DNA of 64,000 nucleotides from Pseudomonas sp. TTU2014-080ASC (GCF_001446935.1 NZ_LKKK01000012.1:62001-126000); one strand, 5' to 3'. Counted from the first letter of the stretch, positions 47,890-57,714 are shown. The notes: generated by a model not told the origin, from the sequence alone. A program made the numbers and translations.

Positions 47890-47902
47890 TGTTATTTCCC
47901 TG

Positions 47903-49726
47903 TCAGAAGTTCACACCAAAGCTCAGCGAAACAAAGTCGCGATCGCGCTGGGTGTTGTAAGTGCCGTCAAAGAAGTTGGTGTAGGAAAGCGACGCGGTGT
48001 AGGTCGATGCATAGTCAGCATCCAGCCCCAGGCTCACGGCTTTGGAACCTTCGTTAAAGCCGCCCGGCACCGGCGAATAGCCGTCCACATCGTGGGACCA
48101 GGCAATATTCGGCTTGAGGTTCACCCCGGCAAACACGTTCGGGTAATCCAACACACCACGGATGCGATAGCCCCAGGAGTTGGCTGTGACAAATCCGTTG
48201 GTGTTGCAGTGCTTGTTGTTCACACCACCTTCGCAGTAGCTGTTCGGCAGGGTCTCGCTCATGCCAAAGATCGGATCACGGCCATAACGCAGTGCGCTCT
48301 CCAGGTTGGCCACGTGAGTCCAGCCCACTTCGCCCACCAGCGTCAGCTGCGAAGCGCCGAGCACCTGGTTGAACATATGGATGGCCGTCACCTGCGCCTG
48401 AGTAACCGGCTTGCGGTGGTAACCCTGCACCAACTCACCCGGCATGGCCTGATCATATTCCCCGGAGTAAATGGCGCTGATCACCGGGTTGCCGGTAATT
48501 AACTGGATCATGTCGGTCGCGTTGAGCTGGATCGGCATGTTCGGACGGTAGCTGATCTCACCGGACAGCGCGGTACCGGTGGACAGGTTGGTGGAGAAGC
48601 TCAGACCGTACAGACGGATGTCTTCCGGGTAGTCCATAAAGTAGGTGGAGGTACCCACCAGCACAGCATCGGACAGCGCGCCCAAACCATTAATGATCGG
48701 GTTGTTGATCAGCGGGCTGGCGTAGGCCGACAGGTTCGGCATACGGCTGTGGTAATTCATCATGTAGGCGCCAATTTCGCCGCCCAGCGTTTCACTGAAG
48801 TAGCGCATGGACAGGCCAAACTGGCCACTGTCACGGGGCTTGTTGTCAGCCACGCGCTGCACGCCGATACCTTGCGGATCAAGATCCAGCGCATAGCCCT
48901 GACCGGGGAAATATGACTCGATCAGGCCATTGGCAAGCTCGTTGTAGCTGGAAATATCCGGACCGAGGTGAGCCGGTGCGCAACCGTCCGGGCCGAAGTC
49001 GGAACCGGAGAAAAAGGTGCCGCAGTTATCCAGAATCGACTGCTCCCAATCCAGCTGGTAGAAGCCTTCAACGCTTAGGTTTTCAGTCAGGTTCTGAGCC
49101 ACGTAGAACATGTTGACCGGCACCAACGCTTCTTTAATTTCCGCACCTGGGCGGCGGAAGGCGGCGACGTTGACCGGGTTGATGCTGTTAATACCACCAG
49201 GGATAAAGGTGCTCTCACCCCAGCTTACGACCTGCTTGCCGAGGCGCGCACTGCCGGACTGATCAGCAATGGAATAGTTGTGATAAACGAAGGCATCGAG
49301 CAGTTCTGCGCCAGCGGATTTGGACGCTTCTTCACGGCCATGGTCGCTGATATCGACAAAGCGACGGTTCTCGTCTTTCAGCTCAAAGTCGTACCAGTAA
49401 GTACCGCGCAGGAACACACCGGTGTTTTCCTTGTAGCGCAGGTCAAGGTCGTGGGTGCCTTTGAAGAGCTTGGAGAAGGTTTCGCCTTTGCGGAAATTCA
49501 ACCGGCCGTCATCGCCTACTGAGGCTTGCGCACCTGAGCCACCGTTGTTGGCACCGATCAGGTGTCGGGATGGGTCTTGAGTTGACCAGCTGGCACCGAT
49601 AGACAGTTGCGTATCGAACGCGCCCTGGAAGTCCCCACTGCCAAACGTAATGGCCTGAGCCAGCGGGCTTAATGCAAATACCACGGCAAACATCGAGCCG
49701 CGCGCGAGCGCAGTTTTATTATTCAT
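47903..49726 (-). CDS. DUF1302 outer-membrane protein
   Basis: A 607-residue beta-barrel protein with a signal peptide (MNNKTALARGSMFAVVFALSP...). ASWSTQDPSRHLIGANNGG and the C-terminal FVSLSFGVNF strand ending in Phe fit the DUF1302 family. ATG 49726 is chosen because the signal peptide starts there. Operon with DUF1329; proposed hydrophobic-substrate channel. Confidence 0.9.
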   Translation of the reverse strand: MNNKTALARGSMFAVVFALSPLAQAITFGSGDFQGAFDTQLSIGASWSTQDPSRHLIGANNGGSGAQASVGDDGRLNFRKGETFSKLFKGTHDLDLRYKENTGVFLRGTYWYDFELKDENRRFVDISDHGREEASKSAGAELLDAFVYHNYSIADQSGSARLGKQVVSWGESTFIPGGINSINPVNVAAFRRPGAEIKEALVPVNMFYVAQNLTENLSVEGFYQLDWEQSILDNCGTFFSGSDFGPDGCAPAHLGPDISSYNELANGLIESYFPGQGYALDLDPQGIGVQRVADNKPRDSGQFGLSMRYFSETLGGEIGAYMMNYHSRMPNLSAYASPLINNPIINGLGALSDAVLVGTSTYFMDYPEDIRLYGLSFSTNLSTGTALSGEISYRPNMPIQLNATDMIQLITGNPVISAIYSGEYDQAMPGELVQGYHRKPVTQAQVTAIHMFNQVLGASQLTLVGEVGWTHVANLESALRYGRDPIFGMSETLPNSYCEGGVNNKHCNTNGFVTANSWGYRIRGVLDYPNVFAGVNLKPNIAWSHDVDGYSPVPGGFNEGSKAVSLGLDADYASTYTASLSYTNFFDGTYNTQRDRDFVSLSFGVNF

Positions 49727-50196
49727 CACGAGCCTCTTTTTATTCTTGGAATAGCTGTTGCAGTCCGGCGGCCCTGAGAGCCAATCCATAGAGGCTGGTC
49801 GATGACCCCAGCCCCTCAAAACTTGCATAACTAAACCTACCAAGCCGTCTGTCGAAGCGCAAGGAAATAAAAAGGCTTATCCCGCACCATAAGTAGCGAG
49901 AATAATTACGTGAAATCAAAGGCTTACAATCCATTTGCGGACTAGCAGCCTTACCTTCTGTTTTATCGTGGCGTGCTTGCCCTGTGTGCAGGCTGATCTG
50001 CCGCCTTGTTGTTATATACGGTCAACTACGCCAGTTCCCGATGAATATGGCCGCTTGGTCAGTATTTACCGGGCTCCAACGTGCATCATCTAAGCAAACG
50101 CGCTTGCCTTATCACCCACAGCAATGTGCTTGTTATGCCGCTTTGGCTTGATATAGGTTTAGTTTTGCAAGTTAGAACAACAAAAAGAGCGTATTT
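49727..50196. promoter_or_regulatory. Divergent control region with Crc-like motif
   Basis: A 470-bp divergent region without a gene. AACAACAA at 50176-50183, 13 bp before the lipocalin-like ATG, matches the Crc/Hfq catabolite-repression CA motif and covers the ribosome-binding area. Confidence 0.45.
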
Positions 50197-50646
50197 ATGA
50201 GCAGTGATCGCGAACTGCAGCCCAAGGACCTTATCGGTACCTGGCGCCTGCAAAGCTGGCAAATGCTGAGCGGCTCGGAAAACGCCGTTCACCACCCTTA
50301 CGGCGAAGACGCAGAAGGCCTGCTGATCTACAGCGCAGCCGGACTGGTCAGCGCCACCATCAGCCGGCGTGAGCGTGCCCTCTGGCAGGGCAAGCCCGGC
50401 GATGCTGATCTGGCTGACGCGTTCAAAAGCTATCTGCATTACCTCGCCCGTTTCAGCCTGTCGCAGAGCGTGGTCACCCACGCGGTGATCATGGCCTCCG
50501 CGCCGCACATGGTCGGCCATGCCCACAGCAGAACCATTGAAGTGCTCAGCCCGGACCGCCTGCGCTACACGGGTGTGGATAACCCCGGCAGCCCAGCGCA
50601 ACGCACCCACATCTTTATCTGGCAGCGTGTGCCGGACAGCCATTGA
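50197..50646 (+). CDS. Lipocalin-like domain protein
   Basis: A 149-residue cytoplasmic protein. LIGTWRLQSWQMLSG, GLLIYSAAGLVSATISR and RYTGVDNPGSPAQRTHIFIWQRV match the lipocalin-like fold, which binds small hydrophobic ligands. First of a unit with a thiolase-like gene. Confidence 0.82.
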   Translation: MSSDRELQPKDLIGTWRLQSWQMLSGSENAVHHPYGEDAEGLLIYSAAGLVSATISRRERALWQGKPGDADLADAFKSYLHYLARFSLSQSVVTHAVIMASAPHMVGHAHSRTIEVLSPDRLRYTGVDNPGSPAQRTHIFIWQRVPDSH

Positions 50647-50688
50647 TCAGTTTGCAGGCAACTCAACAATACGAATAAGGAGCAGCAA

Positions 50689-51909
50689 ATGGTTTATGTA
50701 CTGGGCGGCTGGCAGAGCGACTTTTCTGCCAACTGGAACCGTGAGGGGCTGGATCTGGCGGATGCATTTACCCAGTGCGTAACGCAAGGTCTGGCAGCGA
50801 CAAAGCTTGATGCGGGCGAAATCGAAAGCGGCCACGTCGGCAATTTTGTCGGCGATCTGTTTTGCGGCCAGGGTTTGATGGGCGGCTTCTTCGGGTTGGT
50901 TGATCCAGCCTTTGACGGCTTGCCGACTGCGCGCCATGAAGCGGCCTGCGCATCGGGCAGCATCGCCATTCTGGCGGCAGCGGCGGAGATTGAAGCCGGG
51001 CGTTATGACCTGTCCTGCGTAGTCGGCATTGAGCAGATGCGCAATGTCAGCGGCCAGCAGGCGGCGGACAACCTCGCCGCAGCGGCGTGGGTTGGCCATG
51101 AGTTTCAGGATGCCCGCTACGTGTGGCCCCGCGCCTTCTCCAATGTGGCGGAGGAATACCAGCGCCGTTACGGACTCCAGCATGAGCACCTGATGCGCAT
51201 TGCTGAAATCAACTTCGCCAACGCCAAACGCAACCCCAATGCGCAGACCCGCGGCTGGCAGTTCAGCGCGGAAAGCTTCCAGGCCAACGACGTAGCCAAC
51301 CCGGTGATTGAAGGGCTGATCCGCCGTCAGGACTGCAGCCAAGTGTCGGATGGCTCAGCCGTGGTGTTCCTCGCCTCGCCCCGCCGGGCCGCTGAATATG
51401 CCAAACGCCACAACATCCCGCTGGAGAGCCTGCCGCGCATTAAGGGCTGGGGCCATCGCAGCGCGCCAATCAGCTATCAGGCCAAGATCGACGCCAGCGC
51501 TGATCAGCCCTATATCTTCCCGCAGGTACGCAGGGCCATTGAGGATGCGCGCAGCCGCGCCGGGCTCAGCAGCATTGAGCAGATTGATGTGGTGGAAACC
51601 CACGACTGCTTTACCGCCTCCGAATACATGGCCATCGACCATCTGGGCATTACCGCTCCGGGCGAATCATGGAAGGCGATTGAAGCGGGCGATATTGCCC
51701 TTGGCGGGCGGATTCCGGTGAACCCGTCAGGCGGTCTGATCGGCCTCGGCCACCCGGTCGGCGCAACCGGCGTGCGCATGCTGCTGGATGCGTACAAGCA
51801 GGTCAGCGGCCAGGCCGGTGAATATCAGGTGGAAGGTGCGAAGAACTGCCAGACCCTGAACATTGGCGGCTCGACCACCACCACAGTCAGCTTCGTAGTC
51901 GGCGTTTAA
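50689..51909 (+). CDS. Thiolase-like acyl-CoA enzyme (SCP-x type)
   Basis: A 406-residue thiolase-fold protein. The nucleophile Cys in EAACASGSIAIL and His in GLGHPVGATGVRM are intact. The C terminus NIGGSTTTTVSFV lacks the second catalytic Cys (CGGG) of classical thiolases, as in the sterol-carrier-protein-x group. It probably cleaves or condenses bulky acyl-CoAs. Confidence 0.85.
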   Translation: MVYVLGGWQSDFSANWNREGLDLADAFTQCVTQGLAATKLDAGEIESGHVGNFVGDLFCGQGLMGGFFGLVDPAFDGLPTARHEAACASGSIAILAAAAEIEAGRYDLSCVVGIEQMRNVSGQQAADNLAAAAWVGHEFQDARYVWPRAFSNVAEEYQRRYGLQHEHLMRIAEINFANAKRNPNAQTRGWQFSAESFQANDVANPVIEGLIRRQDCSQVSDGSAVVFLASPRRAAEYAKRHNIPLESLPRIKGWGHRSAPISYQAKIDASADQPYIFPQVRRAIEDARSRAGLSSIEQIDVVETHDCFTASEYMAIDHLGITAPGESWKAIEAGDIALGGRIPVNPSGGLIGLGHPVGATGVRMLLDAYKQVSGQAGEYQVEGAKNCQTLNIGGSTTTTVSFVVGV

Positions 51910-51953
51910 GCCTGAGCCAGCGCTGCTGTTCTCAGCGGCGCTGGCCTCGCGGA

Positions 51954-53153
51954 TCAATCGCGCTCGATCAATACAGCCGACGCCAATCCCGCCGCACCGC
52001 ACGCCGCGATCACTGCCCGTTTGCCACCGGTGCGTTCCAGTTCATCCAGCGCCACGCTGATCAGCGCGGTGCCCGTCGAGCCCATCGGGTGCCCAAGGGC
52101 GATGGCGCCGCCGTTCACGTTCAAACGTTCATGGGGCACGCCCAGGTGTTTCATATAGTGCAGCATCAATGCGGCGAAGGCTTCGTTGACCTCGAACAGG
52201 TCAATGTCATCAACCGTCAGACCTGCCTTGCGCAGCACTTCACGGGTAGCGTCCACCGCGCCGGTCAGCGCCATGGTGCGATCCACCGCCAGCTCACTGA
52301 ACGCCACAATTCTTGCGCGCACTGGCAAGTCCAGTCGTTTGGCAGCATCGGCGCTTGCGACCAATACAGCAGACGCACCGTCTGCCATCACCGGCGAGTT
52401 ACCGGCGTGATGCACGTGGTTGATCGCAGCCAGCCGGTAGCGATGACACAGCCACGCATCCAGCCCGGTGCTCTGGCCCATTTCAGCGAAGACCGGCGCG
52501 CGTTCGGCGAGGCTTTCCGGAGTGGTTTGCGGGCGTGGCGTTTCATCTGCCAGCAGCAGCGGATTGCCTTCGGCATCCTTGACCGCCACCAGCGAACGGA
52601 AGCGCCCCTCACGCTGAGCCTGCGATGCCCGCTGCTGGGAGGCCAGCGCATAGGCATCACACGCCTCACGACTGAATCCTTCAACAGACGCCACTAAATC
52701 CGCCGCCATCCCAACCGGCAGCAAGCCCTGAGCCTTTTGCAACGCCAGATCGTGGGTGAGCAGACCTTTGTCGGTACCCACCGGCACGCGGGACATCATC
52801 TCCACGCCACCGGCCAGCATCAGGCCGTTTTCAGCCTGCGCCTGCAGCGCTGCAATGCGCAAGGCGCTGAGGCCGGAGGTGCAGTAACTGGTGACGGTCA
52901 TGCCATGCACGCGATCCGGCCAGCCGGCCGCCAGCAACGCCGGACGCGCAATGTTGCCGCCCTGCCCGGCCGCTTGCGTTACGCAGCCAATCACCGCACC
53001 GACAACCTCAGCCGAGGCTTGCGGATGATGACGATCCAGCGCCCGCAGCTGCTGGGCCAGCAACTCAACAGAAGGAAGATTGAACAGCGCACCTTTTTCA
53101 CTCGCCCGCCCCCGGGCACTGCGTACGGCATCGACAATCACTGCATGGCTCAT
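51954..53153 (-). CDS. Thiolase (acetyl-CoA acyltransferase)
   Basis: A 399-residue classical thiolase with YCTSGLSALRI (nucleophile Cys), GHPMGSTGTALI (His) and AACGAAGLASAVLIE (second Cys). Converges on the other thiolase and diverges from the carotenoid-oxygenase gene. Beta-oxidation-type shortening of a side chain is likely. Confidence 0.93.
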   Translation of the reverse strand: MSHAVIVDAVRSARGRASEKGALFNLPSVELLAQQLRALDRHHPQASAEVVGAVIGCVTQAAGQGGNIARPALLAAGWPDRVHGMTVTSYCTSGLSALRIAALQAQAENGLMLAGGVEMMSRVPVGTDKGLLTHDLALQKAQGLLPVGMAADLVASVEGFSREACDAYALASQQRASQAQREGRFRSLVAVKDAEGNPLLLADETPRPQTTPESLAERAPVFAEMGQSTGLDAWLCHRYRLAAINHVHHAGNSPVMADGASAVLVASADAAKRLDLPVRARIVAFSELAVDRTMALTGAVDATREVLRKAGLTVDDIDLFEVNEAFAALMLHYMKHLGVPHERLNVNGGAIALGHPMGSTGTALISVALDELERTGGKRAVIAACGAAGLASAVLIERD

Positions 53154-53225
53154 AGCGAATTTTCCGTTGTTATTGTTGATCCGGAGGATGGAATACCAGA
53201 CTTAGTGAGTTCACATAAGCAATTA

Positions 53226-53239
53226 ATATAAAACCATAT
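53226..53239. promoter_or_regulatory. Palindromic site E
   Basis: ATATAAAACCATAT combines the left half of operator D with the right half of operator B. It lies between the divergent thiolase and carotenoid-oxygenase genes, 80 bp before the latter. Confidence 0.5.
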
Positions 53240-53319
53240 AGACAGATATTCATGAACTTGCATAAGTGAACCTTGATGTTAGGATCGGCGCGTTCCTAAA
53301 CATCGTCAAAGGAGGTTCC

Positions 53320-54798
53320 ATGAAGGTTGAGCAGCTGCCCCCCGTGCGTACGACTCTGAAAGACACCAGCAAGCATCCGTACATGAAAGGTGCCTGGGCA
53401 CCGATGTACAGCGAAGTAAACGCTACTGATCTGGACGTTATCGAAGGCAAGATCCCGGACGACATCGACGGCATCTACGTGCGTAACACCGAGATTCCGG
53501 TACACGCACCGCTGGCCCGTTACCACCCGTTTGACGGTGACGGCATGCTGCACACCATCAGCTTCAAAAATGGTAAGGCGGATTACCGTAACCGCTTCGT
53601 CCGCACCCGTGGCTTTCAGGCCGAGCAGGAAGCCGGGCAGGCATTGTGGGGCGGAATTCTCGATGCACCGGGCACCTCACTGCGGCCGGGTACCGGCGCC
53701 CATGGCGAGTTAAAGGACGCATCCTCAACTGACGTAGTCGTGCACGCCGGCAAGATTGTTTCGACCTTCTACCAGTGCGGCGAAGCCTACCTGCTGGACC
53801 CGGAAACCATGGAGCAGGAAGGCGTAGCAGGCTGGGGACCGATTGACGGTGTTTCCGCCCACCCGAAAGTGGATGAAGCCACCGGCGAGATGCTCATCTT
53901 CAACTACTCCAAGTACCCGCCCTATATGCATTACGGCGTAGTCAACAAAGACAACAAACTGGTGCACTACGTACCGGTGCCGCTGCCCGGCCCACGCCTG
54001 CCGCACGACATGGCGTTCACCACCAACTATTCGATCCTCAATGACTTCCCACTGTTCTGGGATGAGTCGTTCCTCAAGCAGAACATCCATCTGGCGCGCA
54101 TGCACAAGTTGCCATCGCGCTTCGGCATCATCCCGCGTTACGGCAAGCCGGAAGACGTGCGCTGGTTCGAGGCGGCCCCGACCTACGTACTGCACTTCCT
54201 TAATGCATACGAGGACGGCGACGAGATCATCATGGACGGCTACTTCCAGGAGAACCCGACACCGACTCCACTGGAAGGCGCACCGAAAGGCTTCTCGCAC
54301 ATGATGGCCTATCTGGATGAGCACTCCTTCAAGCCGAAGCTGCACCGCTGGCACTTCAACCTGAAAGATGGCACCACCCACGAGTACAACCTGGATGACC
54401 GCGTGCTGGAGTTCGGCATGTTCAACCAGCGCTATGCCGGCAAACCCTACCGCTATGCGTACTCCACCATGACCGAGCCGGGCTGGTTCCTGTTCAAGTC
54501 ATTCGTGAAGCACGATCTGCACACCGGCGAATCCTGGACCGTAACACTGCCGGAAGGTCGCTACGCCAGCGAGGCTCCGTTCGTGCCGCGCATCAACGCC
54601 AAAGACGAGGATGACGGCTATCTGGTGAGCTTCATCATTGATGAAAACACCCAGACTTCCGAGTGCATCCTGATCGACTGCAAACGCTTCGATGAAGGCC
54701 CGGTGGTACGCATCGCCCTGCCACACAAAATCTCCAGCGGAACTCACAGCGTCTGGGCGGATCGTCGTTTTATCCGCGACCACCAACTCGCTGAGTAA
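53320..54798 (+). CDS. Carotenoid-cleavage-type (RPE65/lignostilbene) oxygenase
   Basis: A 492-residue non-heme Fe(II) dioxygenase of the carotenoid oxygenase superfamily. Four candidate iron His residues lie in SAHPKVDEATGEMLIFNYS, RLPHDMAFTTNYSILND, YVLHFLNAYEDGDEIIMD and SSGTHSVWADRRFI. Start ATG 53320 has AAAGGAGG at 53308-53315. Relatives cleave alkene bonds in stilbenes, isoeugenol or carotenoids; thiolases and DUF1302/DUF1329 nearby point to a hydrophobic aromatic substrate. Confidence 0.9.
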   Translation: MKVEQLPPVRTTLKDTSKHPYMKGAWAPMYSEVNATDLDVIEGKIPDDIDGIYVRNTEIPVHAPLARYHPFDGDGMLHTISFKNGKADYRNRFVRTRGFQAEQEAGQALWGGILDAPGTSLRPGTGAHGELKDASSTDVVVHAGKIVSTFYQCGEAYLLDPETMEQEGVAGWGPIDGVSAHPKVDEATGEMLIFNYSKYPPYMHYGVVNKDNKLVHYVPVPLPGPRLPHDMAFTTNYSILNDFPLFWDESFLKQNIHLARMHKLPSRFGIIPRYGKPEDVRWFEAAPTYVLHFLNAYEDGDEIIMDGYFQENPTPTPLEGAPKGFSHMMAYLDEHSFKPKLHRWHFNLKDGTTHEYNLDDRVLEFGMFNQRYAGKPYRYAYSTMTEPGWFLFKSFVKHDLHTGESWTVTLPEGRYASEAPFVPRINAKDEDDGYLVSFIIDENTQTSECILIDCKRFDEGPVVRIALPHKISSGTHSVWADRRFIRDHQLAE

Positions 54799-54807
54799 AG
54801 GCTGCCT

Positions 54808-54840
54808 CAGGCCGTCCCGATCCCGTATCGGGACGGCCTG
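54808..54840 (+). terminator. Terminator of the oxygenase gene
   Basis: A 14-bp stem starting CAGGCCGTCCCGAT around CCCGT, then TTTCTTTT. Confidence 0.93.
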
Positions 54841-54942
54841 TTTCTTTTCGCTGAAGCACGCCTGCTGCCCGCCCCACCACCAGCGTGCTAAATTGCGCGC
54901 TCGAAAAACCTGCTGCTGCACGGCCGGAAGCCGGGAGAACTG

Positions 54943-55860
54943 ATGAACGCCAGTGAAATTGATTTCTCTAGCCTTCAGGTAAAGGCGTACCTGATCCGCA
55001 CCAGCATCATGCATCCGGTCCTGGAAATACTCGGCGACCCGTGGAACCTCAAACTGGTCCGCTCCGTGGCCGATGCACCAAAGAAGTTTGTCAGCCTGGC
55101 TGAAGCACTGAAGATCTCCCGCGCGGCACTGTCCACTCGCCTCAACCGCCTTGAAGAACAGGGCTGCCTGGCCCGTCAGCAATACTGCGAGTTTCCGCCA
55201 CGCTACGAATACGCACTGACGCCCATGGGCGATGCTCTGCGCCCGACGCTGCTGCTGCTTGATCAATGGAATCGCGAGTGGCTACACAATCACGAACAGG
55301 AATCAGCGCCCGTCACCTGCCACCACTGCCATGAGGCACTGCAACTGGCGGTGGTGTGCCGCCACTGCAGTGAGCCACTGGCGCTTAACAACGTAAAACC
55401 ACTGTTCTTCCACGACTTGCCGGAGCACACGCCCCTGCAAAGCTACCGCCGCACCCGCCATACCCTGGCCAGCAAAGAACGCAGCGTGCTACCGGAAGAC
55501 GTCAGCGCCGAGGAATGGCTGCGCGACCGCTGGAGCAGCTTGATCATCGGTGCCCTACTGTTCGGCGTGCGCCGCTTCAATGACCTGCAATCCATTCTGG
55601 ATATCGCCCCGAATATCCTGTCCGGTCGACTGGAATTGCTGCAGCAGGCAAGCATGGCCAGCCGCCGAGAAGACGGCTACCGCTTGCTGCCACGCGGCGC
55701 AGCACTGTATCCGGCCATCATTGCCATGTCTGGCTGGGGCCGCCAATGGCTGCCAGCAGCGCAGCACAGCGAAAACGGCTGGCGCATGCTGCATATCAGC
55801 TGCGGTAACTGGGCGAACCACAAATACATCTGTAAAGCCTGCAACACTGAGTACTGTTGA
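54943..55860 (+). CDS. Two-domain HxlR-like regulator with zinc-ribbon motifs
   Basis: A 305-residue protein with two HxlR-type winged helices. The first (about 20-110) has GDPWNLKLVRSV and SLAEALKISRAALSTRLNRLE. A CHHC/CRHC linker (about 126-145) could bind zinc. The second (about 190-270) has RWSSLIIGALLFGVRRFNDLQ, and a C-terminal CKACNTEYC lies at the very end. It follows the carotenoid oxygenase and is its likely regulator. The duplication within one chain is uncommon. Confidence 0.8.
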   Translation: MNASEIDFSSLQVKAYLIRTSIMHPVLEILGDPWNLKLVRSVADAPKKFVSLAEALKISRAALSTRLNRLEEQGCLARQQYCEFPPRYEYALTPMGDALRPTLLLLDQWNREWLHNHEQESAPVTCHHCHEALQLAVVCRHCSEPLALNNVKPLFFHDLPEHTPLQSYRRTRHTLASKERSVLPEDVSAEEWLRDRWSSLIIGALLFGVRRFNDLQSILDIAPNILSGRLELLQQASMASRREDGYRLLPRGAALYPAIIAMSGWGRQWLPAAQHSENGWRMLHISCGNWANHKYICKACNTEYC

Positions 55861-55989
55861 GACGGTCAAAGGAGGGAGATGTAAGGCCGCGGCGAACACT
55901 TGCAGCAGCCTGAATGCTAAACCCTGGCGTTACAGACTCCGCTGCACCGCCCTTCTCGCATACCCCGTTGCAGGGCAGCACAATCGCTA

Positions 55990-56313
55990 TCAGTTGTAGC
56001 TGACCAGCAGGATGCCCTGCTTACGTGAAACATCAAGCCAGTTCAGCTGGCTGGTTCCGATTGACTCCGGCAGCGGCTGCGGAGCCGATGCCGCCAGTTC
56101 TAAAGCGTGGCGACTGATCACGTCCTGGCCATTTCGCTGGCAGTTGGCCTGAACGTTGTCATGTACCGGAATGACATCGCATGAGCCTTCCACAATCGAG
56201 CCGGTAAAACGGATCACACCGCTGATTTCGGCAGCTGTAGCTCCCACCAAGAGGAAGCTCGACGAAATCCCCATAACGACAGCCAAGCAGCTTGAAAAGC
56301 GTGCCTTCTTCAT
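55990..56313 (-). CDS. Small fimbrial-subunit-like protein
   Basis: A 107-residue exported protein with a signal peptide (MKKARFSSCLAVVMG..., cleavage near ATA). SGVIRFTGSIVEGSCDV resembles the first strand and disulfide Cys of type 1 fimbrial subunits; the second Cys is in QANCQRNG. No chaperone or usher genes nearby. Start ATG 56313 is preferred over 56340 for its signal peptide. Confidence 0.65.
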   Translation of the reverse strand: MKKARFSSCLAVVMGISSSFLLVGATAAEISGVIRFTGSIVEGSCDVIPVHDNVQANCQRNGQDVISRHALELAASAPQPLPESIGTSQLNWLDVSRKQGILLVSYN

Positions 56314-56465
56314 GACTCCCCCTCGTGCGGCTTTGATCAAATAAGCTGGTAGGCCATTACGCCTACCGAGAGGGCTAAACCCATGAGCCAGGTTCAGCCC
56401 ATACTTGCTTGATCGGCTCTAGAACGGGCTTCTTGAGCGCTAGCCGACAGTCGGTAATCATGCCA

Positions 56466-57530
56466 TCAGTTTAATCTCAAACTAAATGCGCCATCCGAAT
56501 CGATCTCCCCTACACCGCCCGGCGTACCCAGCAACAACTCATTTCCCACCTGCACCACACTGCTGAAACTCGGTAAACCGGCACCCGCCGAAGCCTGCAA
56601 GGTCTCAAGCACTCGACCTTCCGCATCTATACGCAATACATAGGGAAACGCCACGGGCTTGGGTAGCAACCCCATCGGCAATCGGGACAGGATCTTGCGT
56701 ACAAAAGGATATGGCCCCAGCCGGTCCAACAGAGCTTTACGCGGCGTAAACAAAGACAGCCAATACGTGCCATCCGGCGCGAGCGAGATATCCCCCGGAA
56801 AACCCGGCAGGTTATCCAGCAGCACCTCGCGCTCACCTTTACGCGCCCCCGCCAGCCACAGACGCGATACGCGGTAAGCCCCGGTTTCGACCACCAGGAG
56901 GTAGGACTCATCCGGCGCAAGCACGATGCCATTGGCAAACTCCAGTCCCTCCATGACCCGCTCAAGTGAGCCATCGCGATGGCGCAGCCAGACCTCACCA
57001 TCACCACCGTGTTCCAGCATCGCCCGCTTGTTATCCGGCAGTGCCCAGCGGGTGGAGGCTTCGGTAAAGAACAGTCGCCCGTCCTTAGCCACCACCAGAT
57101 CGTCCACAAAGGTGAAGGCCTGTTCATCGGTGCTCTTCACCACCTGCGTAACCTCTTTCTGCGGCGTCACTTTCCACACCACGCCCTTCACTTCATCTGC
57201 CGCGAACAGACTTCCGTCCGGGCCAAAGGCCAGCCCAACCGGACGCCCATCCACCTTTGCGAAGGTCTCCAGTGGCTGTGTGGCCCGCCAACGCACGATG
57301 CGTCCATCCGCCAAACCGGCGTAACGCCAACCGTCAGCGTCCTGCACAACCGTATCCGGGCCGGGGATATTGCTCTGTTCTTTGATAGCGGCATTCATCC
57401 GCTGATTGGGTGCCCATATACCCTCCGCTGCCGGAGGCGTCGGCGGTGTCCAGGCAACAGGCCGAAATGAGCTCGGCCACAACAGAAGATAAGCAAAAGC
57501 AGCAAGCAGGACCGCAAGCACTGTACGCAT
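56466..57530 (-). CDS. Strictosidine-synthase/SMP-30-like beta-propeller protein
   Basis: A 354-residue protein with an N-terminal membrane helix (residues 4-20, AVLLAAFAYLLLWP) and a six-bladed propeller: PVGLAFGPDGSLFAADE, FANGIVLAPDESYLLVVETG and RDISLAPDGTYW-like blades, as in the Str_synth family. ATG 57530 is chosen. Probably a periplasmic lactonase or hydrolase; substrate unknown. Confidence 0.8.
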   Translation of the reverse strand: MRTVLAVLLAAFAYLLLWPSSFRPVAWTPPTPPAAEGIWAPNQRMNAAIKEQSNIPGPDTVVQDADGWRYAGLADGRIVRWRATQPLETFAKVDGRPVGLAFGPDGSLFAADEVKGVVWKVTPQKEVTQVVKSTDEQAFTFVDDLVVAKDGRLFFTEASTRWALPDNKRAMLEHGGDGEVWLRHRDGSLERVMEGLEFANGIVLAPDESYLLVVETGAYRVSRLWLAGARKGEREVLLDNLPGFPGDISLAPDGTYWLSLFTPRKALLDRLGPYPFVRKILSRLPMGLLPKPVAFPYVLRIDAEGRVLETLQASAGAGLPSFSSVVQVGNELLLGTPGGVGEIDSDGAFSLRLN

Positions 57531-57714
57531 GGCAACATCCTTATTGGTCTGGTTATGTGCTAAAGAGATTAACCAGTGACCAGCGCGGGCAGCCCTATCC
57601 TTGCACGCCAAAACGCTGACTTAGGCAGCACTTCATCGCGCGCCCATCCGAAACCTTAGGCGCAGACGAAGACGACTAACGGAAATTTCAGGTTGATAAA
57701 AAGGTCTCAGCACG

